Part shown: positions 16,412 through 24,283 of the stretch, one piece after another
Numbering within the stretch: the first letter of the stretch is position 1
Layout: each line of letters opens with the position of its first letter
DNA from: Nocardia uniformis NBRC 13702
GTDB lineage: Bacteria; Actinomycetota; Actinomycetes; Mycobacteriales; Mycobacteriaceae
Direction of reading: 5' to 3'
Assembly (NCBI RefSeq): GCF_001613345.1
Contig: NZ_BDCE01000124.1
Span: forward strand, 1-33,016
DNA length: 33,016 bases
Translations under genes and position numbers: made by a program
Notes under the pieces: generated by a model
Told to the model about the DNA's origin: nothing
Seen by the model: the letters and a program-made list of their open reading frames with translations, nothing else
Databases searched by the model: none

Positions 16412-17371
16412 CTACGCCAGCCCGCGCCGCTTATCGGCCTGCGCGCGCATCTCCTGGGCCATCTTCTCCATTTCCGGCGTGATCTTGAAGTGGCCGCCCC
16501 AGGCGTTCAGGTCGTCCGGACCGTACTGCGGGTTCGGCAGGATCTGACGCAGCAGTTTGTCCGGGAGGCCACGGCGCTTCCACTCCCGCGGGTAGCCGAG
16601 GGATACCTCCTCGTGGCGGACGCCCTCGTGGAAGGTGGTGCGCGGAATGTGCAGGTGGCCGTAGACCGAGCACACGGTGTTGTAGCGGATATGCCAGTCG
16701 GAGGTGAGATCGGTGCCGCACCAGAGCGCGAACTCCGGGTAGAACAGCATGTCGGTCAGCTCACGCAGCAGCGGGAAGTGGTTGATCAGCACCACCGGCG
16801 TATTCGGTTCGAGGGCGTCGAGGCGGCGCTGGGTGTACTGCACCCGGGCGTGACACCAGGCGTCGCGAGTCGCGTACGGCTGCGAGGACAGCAGGAATTC
16901 GTCGGTCGCGACCACATTGCGTTCGCGGGCGATATTCAGCCCCTGCGCCTTGGTGAGGGCCCCCTCCGGCATCCACGAGTAGTCGTAGAGCACGAACATC
17001 GGCGCGAGGGTGACCGCGCCGCCGTACTCCTCGGCGCCCGCACCCTCCCACACCGGGAACGGATCCTCCGGGGTGAGCACATCCAGATCCCGGCACAGCG
17101 CCACCAGGTAGTCGTAGCGGGGCGCGCCGTGGATCTGCACCGGATCCTTTGCGGTGGTCCACAATTCGTGATTGCCGGGGACCCAGATCACCTTGGCGAA
17201 GCGACCGCGCAACGTCTCCAGGGCCCACCGGATGTCATCGGTCTTCTCCCCCACGTCACCGGCCACAATCAGCCAGTCCTCGGGGGAATCCGCCCGGATC
17301 TGCTCCACCACCGGCTTATTGCCCTGATGACCGACATGGATGTCGCTCACCGCCATCAGTTTCGGAGTCAC
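16412..17371 (-). CDS. pptH: Metallophosphoesterase, phosphopantetheinyl hydrolase type (PptH)
   Basis: A 319-aa calcineurin-like phosphoesterase. The dinuclear metal motifs are visible: SDIHVGH at the N-terminus, VAGDVGEKTDD, VPGNHELW, LINHFPLL and VYGHLHIPRT. It matches M. tuberculosis Rv2795c (PptH), reported to remove phosphopantetheine from carrier proteins and so oppose PptT. Its place directly upstream of pptT is the same in both genera. The frame is open to 17614, but a GTG at 17371 gives the family start TPKLMAVSD and family length. It is cytoplasmic. Assigning the activity to this copy rests on homology and synteny. Confidence 0.88.
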   Translation of the reverse strand: MTPKLMAVSDIHVGHQGNKPVVEQIRADSPEDWLIVAGDVGEKTDDIRWALETLRGRFAKVIWVPGNHELWTTAKDPVQIHGAPRYDYLVALCRDLDVLTPEDPFPVWEGAGAEEYGGAVTLAPMFVLYDYSWMPEGALTKAQGLNIARERNVVATDEFLLSSQPYATRDAWCHARVQYTQRRLDALEPNTPVVLINHFPLLRELTDMLFYPEFALWCGTDLTSDWHIRYNTVCSVYGHLHIPRTTFHEGVRHEEVSLGYPREWKRRGLPDKLLRQILPNPQYGPDDLNAWGGHFKITPEMEKMAQEMRAQADKRRGLA

Positions 17372-17487
17372 CCGGTTCCGCCTCTCTACTCGCGGCCACA
17401 CACCGCACGCCCTATCCGGCAACGGCATCGACCCCCACCAGATTCCCACGCGGTGCGAACACCGGTGCACCCGGCCGAGCCGGACGG

Positions 17488-17722
17488 TCAGCGTACGGGC
17501 ACGGTGTAGGCGGTACAGGCCTTGCCTTCGATGCGGATCGGCGGGGCGAGGCGGTCCACGACGGACCTTGCGTTCGGACCGCAATCCAGCCACCTCCCTG
17601 CCGTCCAGACGCACTCGGCATTCCCGCGTGCCGTTGGCCGGAAGCTACCGGCAGTTGATGTGCCATAGGCGTTGGTCCCGGCCGAGTACCTCGCGGCAAA
17701 CGGGGACGCGGTGGTCGCCGAA
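17488..17722 (-). pseudogene. Possible gene remnant or small unknown ORF
   Basis: The 17372-17722 gap is more than 300 bp. On the minus strand one frame ending at 17488 reads AECVWTAGRWLDCGPN ... KACTAYTVPVR with GC-rich third positions and three cysteines, which looks coding. No convincing start or Shine-Dalgarno is visible: the in-frame ATG at 17784 lies inside the neighbouring gene. A degenerate REP arm (17617-17648) runs through it. It may be the 3' end of a decayed gene. No family was recognised. Confidence 0.2.
17617..17648. repeat. REP-like element, single degenerate arm, copy E
   Basis: ATTCCCGCGTGCCGTTGGCC, then GGAA, matches the left arm of the family (signature ATTCCGGCGTGCTTTTGGCC, then GGAA) with few changes. 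No right arm is seen, so it is a half element or relic. Confidence 0.45.
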
Positions 17723-20404
17723 TCAACCGTTCCAGCGGATGCGGGCGGTCGGCGCGAATCCGACCGCGACGGTGAGGGTTCCACTCGGTGCCCGGCGGCA
17801 CGAGGCGATGGCGATGTGGCACGGTGTGGATATGTCGGCCGGGATGCGGACGCCGCCGTCGATCTGGTAGCGGGTGTTGGTGACCTTCCAGGCGCGGGCG
17901 TCCGGGTCGTCGGGGGCGACGGGTGGTGAATCGGAGCGGGCCACCACCATGACCTCGGTAATGCCGGGGGGCCAGTCGAAGATCAGGAGACCGCCTTGGG
18001 CGGTGAGGTTTTCGACGGTCGGCATACCGCTGGGGGTGGGGTTGTCGGTGGAGCCCGTGGGGGTGGTGGGCGCGTGCGGAGTCGGCGACGTGGGCGCGGC
18101 TGCTGTGGCCGGGAGGGGCGGGGCGGGGGTGCTGGTAGGTGATGGCGCGGAAGCGGATGCGGCGGCGTGACCGCGAGGAGGACGCGTCATATCGATACGA
18201 CCCACTCCACCCGTTCTGTCCGCGGCATTGGAATGTCCGCTGACATCGGCATAACCCGCAGCGCCGGTCGATCCCGCCTGGGCGGTCGACGTGGGAATGG
18301 CCGGAGTCGGAGTAGCCGAGGCGGAGGTGGCGGCGCGACCTCGAAGCGGACGGGTCATGTCGATACGACCCGCTCCACCGCCACTGCCCGTCGTGTCCGC
18401 AGGTCCGCCAATGCCGGTGGGACCCGCCGCGTGGGTGCGGGCCGCTTGATCGCCCCGCCCCGCCTCGCCGGTGCGCGGGGCTGCGTCGGTGCGGCTCATC
18501 TCCGATGCTCGGCCGGACATGGTGGCGACGACGCCGTAGACCGGCGGTGGTCCTGGCGGCGCGCCGCCGTCTTCGAGTTCGGTGGTGCGGGTGCGGCCGA
18601 CTACCCGCCAGGAGCCGTCGGGTTGCAGGCGGGTGACCCGGTATTCGACGTGTGCGGTCTGCGAGGGGGACCAGGTGATGGTGACGGTGCCGTCGGGTTT
18701 GCGGGTGGCGGAGATGGTCGCGGGCGGGTCGAGGGGGACGGCGGCGAGGGCGGCCTGGGCGCCGGTGTGGTCGGCGCACAGGTCCAGGACGGCGCGCATG
18801 GCGCGCATGCGGGCGTCCACCGGTTCGGTGGGGGCGGCGGCGAGCATGCGGTCCGCCTCCGCGATGGCGGCGCGAACCTGGGCCAGCAGCTGCGCGAGAC
18901 CCTGTCCGCCTTGCGGATTCGGTACATCGGAGGCGCTGCGCTCCAGGTATTGCAGGTGGTCGAGGGCCTCGATATAGCGTTTACCCGCGCAGCCGACGGT
19001 GGCGCTGCGCCAGCGCACGGCGGCCTCGGCGAGAATGCGGCCCACCTCGTCGGCGACCGGACGCACCGAGGTGAGTCCGTCGGTTCCGGCGTACTGCCGC
19101 GCCTGCTCCACATGGCGGGACGCTTCGAGGGGGCGTCCGGCCCGCAGCGCGGCGCGGGCCGCCTTCAGCGGTTCCTCCCACGCGCGGGCGGATGAAGTCT
19201 GATGTCCCCGTGCGGGACTCGAGTGGGACGAACCGGCGTGCGTGGCACCACTGTGCGATTGCGACGAACCGGCGTGCGAGGTGCCGCTGTGCGATGACCC
19301 GGTACCCCGATGCGATGAGCCGCCACGCGCGGGACTCGAGTAGCCACCGCCCGTCGCATGACGCGAAGCACTGTGCGTAGCACCCGCATTCGATGCGGTG
19401 TGCGCGGAACCGGTGGGCGGCTGCGTGACGCCCTCCACCGTCGATCCCAATTCCACCGCCAGCCCGTAGACCACCTGCTGCGCGGTGCCGTGATCCAGAC
19501 CGGCGGCAATGGCCTCGCCGACCAGGAACTCGTAATCCGCCTCCACCAGTTGGTCTTCCACCAGTACCGCGGCCCGCACCTGCGGGCGCAGCAACTCGGT
19601 GACATCGGAGGCAATGGCCTTCAAATAGTCCTCGACACCCTGCCCACCCGGTTCCAGCAGGTCGCGGACGTGCACCAGCAGCTCATCGAGCACCACCCGG
19701 ATGCGTCCCGGCGGCAGCTCGCGGGTGCGGGCGCGCAAAGCCTCGGCGCGCAAACGGATTTCACCGGTCTGCATGGCCCCCGCGTAGTCCAGACCCAGGA
19801 GCGCGAGCAGCGTCGGCACCGCATCACCCGGCAGCAGCCGCTCGTATTCGGCGAGCAATTGCCGGATCTGCCCGCGCCGCTGCGCACTCAAACCCTCGGA
19901 TTCCGGTGCGGCGGGCACGCTTTCGTCGAGAATGCGATGCCGTCGCACCCGCGCCGCGATCTCCGCCGCATCGAGCCCGCTCATCTTGCCGATATCCTCG
20001 AGCCCGGGAATCTTCCCGGCCGGAATCCCACCGTGCCGGTTCACGAGTCGCTCGATGGCGGTGTCGATCATCTCGTAGCGTTCGCCCTCGCGCCGGGCCC
20101 GCAATTGCGCCACGCGGTGGGCTTCCACCCGCCGCGAGGAGGCCGTCCGCAGCGGCATCGACAACCTGCCGTGCCCGTCCACCAGCAACCCGACCAGCAC
20201 CCGGTATTTCGGATGGTCGCGCTGCTTCTGCCAGAACCCCCACACCTCGTCGATACGCGCACTCACCTCGACGTCGGTGACGGTGCTCGCCTCATCGAGG
20301 GGAATGTCGTACAGCTCGAACGCATCGGACTGTTCGATACCGCCACGCTTTTCGACGGCGGCGAGTACTCGTTTGCGGTATTCATTGGGATCGAAGGCGC
20401 GCAT
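17723..20404 (-). CDS. Large multidomain protein encoded with Hsp70 (J-like N-terminus, FN3-like domains)
   Basis: An 893-aa protein starting 10 nt after the Hsp70 stop, so almost certainly in one operon. About residues 15-75 read FELYDIPLDEA ... VWGFWQKQRDHPKYRVLV, which resembles a divergent J domain with HPK where HPD is expected; this is inference. Helical segments fill residues 75-335. A Ser/His/Gly/Ala low-complexity linker (about 335-405, repeats of SSHSGTSHAG) follows, then a helical, TPR-like part (405-550). An FN3-like domain spans about 553-625. A long Ala/Pro/Thr/Ser-rich stretch holds two copies of GRIDMTRPxRG. A second FN3-like domain ends the protein (about 790-893). No signal peptide or membrane span is visible. 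Function unknown; a substrate-delivering co-chaperone is the best guess. Confidence 0.75.
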   Translation of the reverse strand: MRAFDPNEYRKRVLAAVEKRGGIEQSDAFELYDIPLDEASTVTDVEVSARIDEVWGFWQKQRDHPKYRVLVGLLVDGHGRLSMPLRTASSRRVEAHRVAQLRARREGERYEMIDTAIERLVNRHGGIPAGKIPGLEDIGKMSGLDAAEIAARVRRHRILDESVPAAPESEGLSAQRRGQIRQLLAEYERLLPGDAVPTLLALLGLDYAGAMQTGEIRLRAEALRARTRELPPGRIRVVLDELLVHVRDLLEPGGQGVEDYLKAIASDVTELLRPQVRAAVLVEDQLVEADYEFLVGEAIAAGLDHGTAQQVVYGLAVELGSTVEGVTQPPTGSAHTASNAGATHSASRHATGGGYSSPARGGSSHRGTGSSHSGTSHAGSSQSHSGATHAGSSHSSPARGHQTSSARAWEEPLKAARAALRAGRPLEASRHVEQARQYAGTDGLTSVRPVADEVGRILAEAAVRWRSATVGCAGKRYIEALDHLQYLERSASDVPNPQGGQGLAQLLAQVRAAIAEADRMLAAAPTEPVDARMRAMRAVLDLCADHTGAQAALAAVPLDPPATISATRKPDGTVTITWSPSQTAHVEYRVTRLQPDGSWRVVGRTRTTELEDGGAPPGPPPVYGVVATMSGRASEMSRTDAAPRTGEAGRGDQAARTHAAGPTGIGGPADTTGSGGGAGRIDMTRPLRGRAATSASATPTPAIPTSTAQAGSTGAAGYADVSGHSNAADRTGGVGRIDMTRPPRGHAAASASAPSPTSTPAPPLPATAAAPTSPTPHAPTTPTGSTDNPTPSGMPTVENLTAQGGLLIFDWPPGITEVMVVARSDSPPVAPDDPDARAWKVTNTRYQIDGGVRIPADISTPCHIAIASCRRAPSGTLTVAVGFAPTARIRWNG

Positions 20405-20414
20405 GGGTTTTCGC

Positions 20415-22094
20415 CTACGCGGGCCGACGCCGCGTGCGTTGCAGCTGGTCGAGTTCGCGTGCCACATCCGCCGCCGACAGCGTCGCGCCGGTCTGCACCG
20501 CCAAATTCAGCGGGATATCGGCATCGACGTGGTAGGCCGTCACATGCAGCACACCGTCGAAGCCCATCTCGAAGGTCACCCGCACCTCGCTGCCCGCCGA
20601 ATAGCCGGGCGGAATATGCATCCGGCCCTCGACGAGCACTTTCGAATCCTCGGGACGGGTGGAGGCGGCCTGCCCCTGCTGTTCGACAATGGTCAGTTCG
20701 ATCTGATCCTGATCGGCGCGCACGGTGCCGTAGGAGCGGCGCACCCGAATCGGCAGCGTCTGATTGCGGTGCACCAGCCAGCTGGCGGCCAGCCCGTTGT
20801 ACGGATCCAGTGCCAGCACCCCGAATCCGCGCGACACCACGGTGTCGACCCGAATATCGATCATGCGCCGCACCAGGCTCACCGGCTGCCCGAAGGAGGC
20901 GGCCACCCGCGCGATGGACTGTTCCAGATCCGTGGGCGAGGCCTCGCTGATCTCCGCGCCGTCGCGGAGCCGACCGCGGGTCACCAGATCGGCGACCACC
21001 AGGCGCTCCATCTCCAGCTTCTCGCCGTAGAGGGCCGCGCCGCGCGCCACCGACAGATCCGGGTCGCGCAGTTCACCGTCGAGACCGAGTTCGGCGCGCA
21101 GTTCCCGCGCCACCATCGGCATGCGTGACGATCCGCCGACCAGCAGCACCCGGTCCACCCCGTGCACACCGCGCTGTTCGGCCGCGGCCAGGCACGCCTT
21201 GGTGAGGTCGATGGTGCGCCGCATGAGTGAGGAGGTCATGGCCTCCAGCTCGGTGCGGGTCAGGGTGATCACCGCGCGCGCCCCGTCATGGGCGATGACG
21301 ACCTCGGTGCTCTCGGCGTCGGTGAGTTCGTGTTTGGCGCGTTCGGCGGCCAGCACCAGCATCTGCGATCCGGCCGAATCATCGAGGGGATCCTCGGCGT
21401 CGGGATTGGCGGCGCAGAACTGCTGGGACAGATGCAGTGCGATGCGCTCATCCCAATCCGCACCACCCAGCTGGTGATCGCCCTCCACCGCTAGCACGGA
21501 GATGCGCCGATCGGCCAGCTCGATCACGGTGGCATCGAAGGTGCCGCCGCCGAGGTCGTAGACGAGGACGGTTTCGCGCGCCCCGCCCTTGTCCATGGCG
21601 ATACTGCCGTCGAGTCGCCCGAACCCGTAGGCCAGCGCGGCGGCGATCGGCTCCGACAGCACCCCGGCGACATCGAATCCGGCGTAGGTGCCCGCCTGAA
21701 TGGTGGCGCGACGCTCCTCGTCACCGAAGTACGCGGGCACCGTGATCACCACTCGCCGCACCGTATCCGCCCCGGCGAATTCGGCGTCGGCGGCCAGACT
21801 CTTCAAGATCAGCGAGGACACCGCGGGCGCGGACCAGGTCTGCCCGTGCGCCATGAACCGCCAGTCGGCATCGCCCATTCGCCGCTTCACCAGCGCGCAG
21901 ACATGCTCCGGATCCAACCGTGATTGCCGTCGCGCGCCCTCGCCGACCACATGATCGTGCGCGGACGCGAACAGGACCACCGAGGGGACCGTCGGTTCAC
22001 CGTTCAACCCCACCAGGACTTCTGGACGACCGTCGGCATCGATACGTGCGATAGCCGAATTCGTTGTGCCCAGGTCTATTCCAAAGACCCCCAT
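20415..22094 (-). CDS. Atypical Hsp70-family chaperone
   Basis: A 559-aa Hsp70. The ATPase domain is intact: phosphate-1 GIDLGTTNSAIARI, phosphate-2 VYDLGGGTFDATVIEL and adenosine motif VLLVGGSSRMPMVARELRAE. It differs from DnaK in the second half. The interdomain linker lacks DVTPLSLG (here VLALDPYNGLAASW), a beta substrate domain is recognisable (EVRVTFEMGFDGVLHVTAYHV), and the helical lid is almost missing. The protein ends about 30 residues later in TRRRPA without the DnaK C-terminus. It is therefore a specialised paralogue rather than the housekeeping DnaK. The ATG at 22094 was chosen because it starts the ATPase fold; a TACGAT -10 lies 8 nt upstream. It is divergent from a GrpE-like gene and followed by its large partner. 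Confidence 0.92.
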   Translation of the reverse strand: MGVFGIDLGTTNSAIARIDADGRPEVLVGLNGEPTVPSVVLFASAHDHVVGEGARRQSRLDPEHVCALVKRRMGDADWRFMAHGQTWSAPAVSSLILKSLAADAEFAGADTVRRVVITVPAYFGDEERRATIQAGTYAGFDVAGVLSEPIAAALAYGFGRLDGSIAMDKGGARETVLVYDLGGGTFDATVIELADRRISVLAVEGDHQLGGADWDERIALHLSQQFCAANPDAEDPLDDSAGSQMLVLAAERAKHELTDAESTEVVIAHDGARAVITLTRTELEAMTSSLMRRTIDLTKACLAAAEQRGVHGVDRVLLVGGSSRMPMVARELRAELGLDGELRDPDLSVARGAALYGEKLEMERLVVADLVTRGRLRDGAEISEASPTDLEQSIARVAASFGQPVSLVRRMIDIRVDTVVSRGFGVLALDPYNGLAASWLVHRNQTLPIRVRRSYGTVRADQDQIELTIVEQQGQAASTRPEDSKVLVEGRMHIPPGYSAGSEVRVTFEMGFDGVLHVTAYHVDADIPLNLAVQTGATLSAADVARELDQLQRTRRRPA

Positions 22095-22144
22095 GGCACG
22101 CGATCGTAGCAGCCGAAATCCGGACACGGGGATACAGTTCTGTG
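22095..22144. promoter_or_regulatory. Divergent leaderless promoters of hsp70 and grpE-like genes
   Basis: The 50-bp gap holds two TANNNT elements. TACGAT (minus strand, 22103-22108) lies 8 nt before the Hsp70 ATG. TACAGT (plus strand, 22133-22138) lies 6 nt before the GTG at 22145. No CIRCE or HAIR-type inverted repeat was seen, so classical HrcA or HspR control is not evident. Confidence 0.5.
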
Positions 22145-22750
22145 GTGACCGAATCCGCCGCAGCCACCGGACAATCCGACGGCGCAGCCAGCCAGGACGC
22201 AGCCGAGAACGTCGGCCGGCCGCCCTGGACAACGCCGACCGATCAGGCGTTCACCCCAGCCCGCGAGGCAACCGCGACCGCCGAACAGTTGGTGGAGCGT
22301 GTCGATGACCTGGCCCGGGTCGTCGCCCGCCAGGCCAGCACCCTCGAGCGACTCGCTGACGAGGGCAAGGCGCGCGCCCAGCGCGAGCGCGCGGGGGCCG
22401 ATGTGCCCCTGGTGGTGGAATTGTTCGCGCTGCACGAGGACGCGCGGACCCTCGCGGGCACGGCGGGGTCCGATACCGAGCGTTCAGCGTTCGAGACCTT
22501 CGCGGCGCGAGTGGAGCGGTTGCTCGCCGGACGCGGCGGGCGGCTGGTGGAGCCGACGCCGGGCGCGGTATTCGACGCCCTCACCATGGAGGCCGCCGAT
22601 GTGTGCGAGACCGCCGATCCCGAGGCCGATCGCACCGTCGACACGGTGATCACGCCGGGCCTGCTCGTCGGCGAGCGGTCGGTGCGGGCAGCCAGGGTGG
22701 TGGTACGGCGGTTCCGTGCGCCGAAGGCCGAGGCGACGATCCCGGGGTAG
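22145..22750 (+). CDS. GrpE-like nucleotide exchange factor
   Basis: A 201-aa protein. Residues about 1-45 are Ala/Thr/Glu-rich and disordered. Residues 50-90 form a predicted coiled coil (AEQLVERVDDLARVVARQAS) like the long GrpE dimer helix. The C-terminal part (FETFAARVERLLAGRGGRLVEP, DRTVDTVITPGLLVGERSVRAARVVV) matches the GrpE beta wing, where DnaK contact occurs. It would release ADP from the neighbouring Hsp70. Two GTGs are adjacent at 22142 and 22145; the second has the standard leaderless spacing from TACAGT. An upstream frame to 22064 overlaps the Hsp70 start and is not credible. Sequence similarity to GrpE is clear only in the C-terminal half. Confidence 0.8.
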   Translation: MTESAAATGQSDGAASQDAAENVGRPPWTTPTDQAFTPAREATATAEQLVERVDDLARVVARQASTLERLADEGKARAQRERAGADVPLVVELFALHEDARTLAGTAGSDTERSAFETFAARVERLLAGRGGRLVEPTPGAVFDALTMEAADVCETADPEADRTVDTVITPGLLVGERSVRAARVVVRRFRAPKAEATIPG

Positions 22751-22797
22751 TCGCCAACACCCGCACGAGCTACTCGGGGCCGAAATCGCGACGTCGA

Positions 22798-22916
22798 TAG
22801 CCCGCCCCCGTCATTCCGGCGCGTAGCCCGCCCCCGTCATTCCGGCGCGCTTTTGGCCGGAATCCACACCTCCGCAGTAGTGCACCCCGGCCAAGGAACA
22901 GGCCCGGGGATGACGA
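22798..22916. repeat. REP-like element, copy D, with a 26-bp tandem duplication
   Basis: The left arm (22834-22868) has CGTCATTCCGGCGCGCTTTT followed by GGCCGGAATCCAC. The right arm (22880-22916) is a diverged inverse ending GGGGATGACGAGG. The first 26 bp of the left part (22798-22823) are repeated exactly at 22824-22849. It is intergenic, after the GrpE-like gene. Confidence 0.7.
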
Positions 22917-22993
22917 GGGCGCCTTCCGACATGAATGAGGGTGCACCGAGCCTGCGCCCCCAACCGGTCAGTCCGATTCATCGACTTCCCACC

Positions 22994-23017
22994 AAAACTG
23001 GAACACGTTACAGTTTT
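22994..23017 (+). promoter_or_regulatory. KstR-type operator upstream of kshA
   Basis: TGGAACACGTTACA (22999-23012) fits the published KstR consensus TnnAACnnGTTnnA exactly. It is extended by perfect outer arms AAAACTG and CAGTTTT. A possible -10 TACAGT (23009-23014) overlaps it, so binding would block transcription. KstR is the TetR-type repressor of cholesterol catabolism, relieved by steroid CoA thioesters. This places kshA under sterol control. Confidence 0.75.
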
Positions 23018-23109
23018 AGTGGCATCCTGCAATGAGACAACCGGATCCGTCGGGCCCGTGGCCGAATGCCCGAGCCGATGAGTCCGATCATCGACCGCGG
23101 AGGACCACG

Positions 23110-24255
23110 GTGAAGGCACAAGAACAGCACCGGACCATCGATGTAGGGAAGCCGATGACGCGATTCGCGCGCGGCTGGCACTGCCTCGGATTGGCCGAGA
23201 GCTTCCGGGACGGGAAGCCGCATTCGATCCAGGCGTTCGGCGGCAAGTTGGTGGTCTGGGCCGACAGCAAAGGCGAACTGCACTGCCTGGACGGGTACTG
23301 CCGCCATATGGGTGCGGATCTGTCCTACGGCAGCGTGAAGGGCGATGACATCGCCTGCCCGTTCCATGATTGGCGCTGGCGCGGCGACGGACGGTGCGCG
23401 GCAATCCCTTACGCGAAGCGGGTGCCGCCGCTGGCGAAGACCAGGTCCTGGATCACCTGTGAGGAGAACGGGCAGTTCTTCGTCTGGCACGATCCGGAGG
23501 GCAATCCGCCGCCGCCGGAGGTCGCGATTCCGCATATCGAGGGTATCGAGACCGACGAGTGGAGCGAGTGGAGTTGGAACTCACTGCTCATCGAGGGTGC
23601 GCACTGCCGGGAGATCGTCGACAACAACGTCGATATGGCGCACTTCTTCTATATCCACTTCGCGTACCCGATCTACTTCAAGAACGTCTTCGAAGGGCAT
23701 GTGGCGACGCAGTTCCTGAAGTCCAAGGGGCGGCCGGATGTGCACTCCAGCTCGAACTATTCGGTGGAGAACTCGCTCTTGCGTTCGGAGGCTTCGTATT
23801 TCGGGCCGTCCTACATGATCAACTACCTGCACAACGACTTCGGTGAGCACACCGTCGAGGTGGCGCTGATCAACTGCCACTATCCGGTCACCCACGACTC
23901 CTTCATGCTGCAGTGGGGTGTGAGCGTGCAGCGCATTCCGGGCGTACCGGCGGAGAAGGCACCCAAGTTGGCCAAGGCCTTTTCCAAGAGCTTCGGCGTC
24001 GGCTTCCTCCAGGACGTGGAGATCTGGAAACACAAGACACGCATCGACAATCCGCTGCTCACCCAGGAGGACGGACCGCTGTACCAGTACCGCCGCTGGT
24101 ACGAGCAGTTCTACGTCGACGTCGCCGATATCACCCCCGATATGACGCAGCGTTTCGAATTCGAGGTCGACACCACCCATGCCAATGAGGCGTGGCAGGC
24201 GGAGGTGGCGGAGAACCTCGAAAAGCAGGCGGCCGCACAGAATAACGGGCAGTAG
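23110..24255 (+). CDS. kshA: 3-ketosteroid 9-alpha-monooxygenase, oxygenase component
   Basis: A 381-aa Rieske non-haem iron oxygenase that hydroxylates C9 of androstadienedione-type 3-ketosteroids, opening ring B in sterol degradation. The Rieske cluster ligands are C64, H66, C83 and H86 (CRH ... CPFH). The mononuclear iron triad is H178, H183 and D302 (DNNVDMAHFFYIH; QDVEIWKHK), the same layout as Rhodococcus KshA. The GTG at 23110 has GGAGGA 5 nt upstream; the frame is open upstream but without support. The reductase partner kshB is not in the window. The KstR box upstream supports the steroid role. It converges with the MATE gene 28 bp away. Confidence 0.95.
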   Translation: MKAQEQHRTIDVGKPMTRFARGWHCLGLAESFRDGKPHSIQAFGGKLVVWADSKGELHCLDGYCRHMGADLSYGSVKGDDIACPFHDWRWRGDGRCAAIPYAKRVPPLAKTRSWITCEENGQFFVWHDPEGNPPPPEVAIPHIEGIETDEWSEWSWNSLLIEGAHCREIVDNNVDMAHFFYIHFAYPIYFKNVFEGHVATQFLKSKGRPDVHSSSNYSVENSLLRSEASYFGPSYMINYLHNDFGEHTVEVALINCHYPVTHDSFMLQWGVSVQRIPGVPAEKAPKLAKAFSKSFGVGFLQDVEIWKHKTRIDNPLLTQEDGPLYQYRRWYEQFYVDVADITPDMTQRFEFEVDTTHANEAWQAEVAENLEKQAAAQNNGQ

Positions 24256-24256
24256 G

Positions 24257-24273
24257 CCGCGGCCGTCCCGCGG
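24257..24273. terminator. Short hairpin between convergent kshA and MATE genes
   Basis: CCGCGG (24257-24262) pairs with CCGCGG (24268-24273) around a 5-nt loop, 1 nt after the kshA stop. It could end transcription from either side. There is no U-tract. Confidence 0.35.
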
Positions 24274-24283
24274 TGGTGGGTGT

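Noticed and set aside
15692..17509. 605-codon plus-strand frame opposite pptT and pptH
   Set aside because: Antisense shadow of two well-supported genes; no domain, no ribosome binding site.
17412..18779. 455-codon minus-strand frame inside the FN3-like region
   Set aside because: Arg/His/Pro-rich out-of-frame reading of the 893-aa gene and its flank.
22064..22141. Upstream extension of the GrpE-like protein
   Set aside because: It overlaps the Hsp70 start region, and a good leaderless promoter lies inside it just before the GTG at 22145.
22095..22144. CIRCE or HAIR heat-shock operators at the hsp70/grpE gap
   Set aside because: No long inverted repeat of either type is present in the 50-bp gap.
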